DNA of 64,000 bases from Flavobacterium covae (lineage in GTDB: Bacteria > Bacteroidota > Bacteroidia > Flavobacteriales > Flavobacteriaceae), in contig CP067379.1 of the NCBI GenBank assembly GCA_019565575.1, forward strand, positions 868,001 to 932,000. The letters are read 5' to 3'. Positions 62,800-64,000 of the stretch are shown piece after piece. The notes under the pieces are model-generated. The model saw only the letters and a list, made by a program, of their open reading frames with translations, was not told the origin of the DNA and made no database searches. Position numbers and translations under genes: made by a program. Position 1 is the first letter of the stretch, and each line of letters starts with the position of its first letter.

Positions 62800-63420
62800 A
62801 ATTCAATTTATATCGCAGGGGGAAACGCCTGAAAAGCAACTTAATTCGATTCGAAAAGCCTTAGATGCGGGAATTACTTGGACTCAATTACGTTATAAAA
62901 ACGCTTCTAAAATTGATGTTTTTAGATTGGCCGAAAAAGTTAAAAAGAAACGGATCAATATAATGCTTTGCTTACCATAAATGATTTTCCTACCATAGCC
63001 AAAGCCATAGATGCTCACGGATTACATTTAGGACTTACTGATGGAAGTATTGAGCAAGCACGTGAATTATTAGGTAATGTTAAAATTATAGGAGGTACAG
63101 CCAACACTCTTGAAGATGTACAACAACGATTAGCTGAAAGATGTGATTATGTGGGTTTAGGTCCATTACGATTTACTACCACTAAAGAAAAACTAAGCCC
63201 CTCGTTAGGTTTTGAAGGTTATAAAAAAATTATCAATACCAGCTCAAATACAGCATTGGTAAAACCCATTTTTGCCATTGGAGGAATAGTAGAAAATGAC
63301 CTCCCTAAACTATTAGAAATTGGTGTCTATGGCATAGCCGTTTCTGGTTTAATTTATAATGCCACACAACCTAGTCAAATTGTAAAACAACTCAACGAAA
63401 CACTTTATACGTATGCTTAA
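62789..63420 (+). CDS. thiE: Thiamine phosphate synthase (one frameshift)
   Basis: Couples HMP-PP with thiazole phosphate. It has the catalytic-type motif [11 protein letters not shown], then [36 protein letters not shown] and [20 protein letters not shown]. The frame breaks at the five-A run 62942-62946, one short; the corrected join reads [20 protein letters not shown]. Corrected length is about 210 residues. It overlaps thiD upstream and thiG downstream. Confidence 0.93.
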
Positions 63421-64000
63421 AATAGGAAATACCACATTTAGCTCCCGATTGTTTGTTGGTACTGGAAAATTTGGTTCTAGTCAAATAATGGAAGAAGCTA
63501 TTTTAGCCTCTGGTTCAGAATTAGTAACGGTAGCCTTAAAAAGAGTCGATTTTGAAACCGAAACCGATGCCATTCTCTCGCACCTCAACCATTCGCATAT
63601 TCAATTGTTACCCAATACTTCTGGAGCAAGAAATGCTAAAGAAGCTGTTTTCGCTGCCCAATTAGCTCGCGAAGCGATGGAAACGAATTTAGTAAAACTT
63701 GAAATTCATCCTGATCCAAAATATTTACTTCCTGATCCTATCGAAACCTTAAAAGCTACGGAAGAACTTGCTAAACTAGGATTTGAAGTCTATCCTTACA
63801 TTCATGCCGACCCTGTTTTATGTAAGCTGCTTGAAGAAGTAGGTACCGCGGCGGTTATGCCTTTGGGTTCTCCCATAGGAAGTAACAAAGGACTACGAAC
63901 TATCGATTTTTTAGAAATTATCATTGAACAAAGTAAAGTACCTGTAATTATTGATGCAGGGATAGGTGCACCGTCTGATGCTGCTAAAGCAATGGAATTA
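63413..64000 (+). CDS. thiG: Thiazole synthase ThiG, 5' part (runs off the window end)
   Basis: ATG 63413 overlaps the end of thiE by eight bases. The 196 visible residues begin [20 protein letters not shown]. They contain the Schiff-base lysine region [64 protein letters not shown] and [19 protein letters not shown]. It forms the thiazole phosphate from DXP, dehydroglycine and ThiS-thiocarboxylate. No frame error is seen in this part. thiH and a thiF-like gene would be expected next. Confidence 0.97.
   Translation, partial: MLKIGNTTFSSRLFVGTGKFGSSQIMEEAILASGSELVTVALKRVDFETETDAILSHLNHSHIQLLPNTSGARNAKEAVFAAQLAREAMETNLVKLEIHPDPKYLLPDPIETLKATEELAKLGFEVYPYIHADPVLCKLLEEVGTAAVMPLGSPIGSNKGLRTIDFLEIIIEQSKVPVIIDAGIGAPSDAAKAMEL

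Overview
The window is about 64 kb of AT-rich chromosome from a Bacteroidota bacterium, most likely family Flavobacteriaceae and probably Flavobacterium. The evidence is the promoter style (TTG, about 19 bases, then TAnnTTTG), Bacteroidota-only families (DUF3098, DUF3127, DUF2891, three-gene SdhCAB), an OmpA with thrombospondin type 3 repeats, and a thiS-thiC-thiE-thiD-thiE-thiG operon. I see no rRNA, tRNA, CRISPR array, transposase or prophage; this is mostly core genome.

Layout. 0.07-5.7 kb (minus): an envelope cluster with an omega-amidase, a polysaccharide deacetylase, a TPR/DUF2135 protein, one further secreted protein, two lipoproteins and a thioredoxin-fold protein. 5.8-9.5 kb: sdhCAB. 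9.6-12.3 kb: a secreted BNR/sortilin-type propeller, divergent from a Crp-family regulator. 13-16.4 kb: aminopeptidase P, a DUF2891 protein and an alpha/beta hydrolase. 16.4-25.2 kb (minus): AddA-like helicase-nuclease, kbl, ompA, AddB-like nuclease. 25.4-32.3 kb: superoxide dismutase, 5-FTHF cyclo-ligase, uvrC, a patatin/outer-membrane-barrel protein and an amino acid permease. 32.6-40.8 kb: lepA, dusB, pckA, DUF423, a saccharopine dehydrogenase-family enzyme and an Lrp regulator. 40.8-46.4 kb (minus): a YugP-type protease, an S41 protease, mtgA, a FAD oxidoreductase and a histidine kinase. 46.4-52.5 kb: flavin reductase, DUF3127, aat, a decayed AIPR-like defence gene and leuS. 52.6-57.2 kb: two PAP2 proteins, ftsX, DUF3098, uppP and truB. 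57.4-64 kb: a thioredoxin-like protein, tag, and a TPP-riboswitch-controlled thiamine operon that runs off the end.

The most striking property is that about two thirds of the genes are broken by single-base indels although their products are otherwise normal and mostly essential. I resolved these by hand. Most are one-base gains or losses in A/T runs of 4-9. Nine others are a one-base insertion inside one motif, CTGAAG (read as CTGGAAG eight times and CTTGAAG once). That is the signature of an unpolished long-read consensus, and the motif bias suggests that CTGAAG is a modified (methylated) site in this strain. I therefore annotate these loci as single CDSs with the frameshift position stated, and reserve 'pseudogene' for the AIPR-like remnant, which also has a 7-bp tandem duplication and a missing 3' half.

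Other non-routine content: a MITE-like family with terminal inverted repeats (three copies), a smaller related family of inverted-repeat elements placed at gene ends (three copies), an in-frame palindromic insert inside leuS, a tandem-repeat array inside the thiamine operon, and a 24-bp perfect palindrome between a thioredoxin-like gene and tag.
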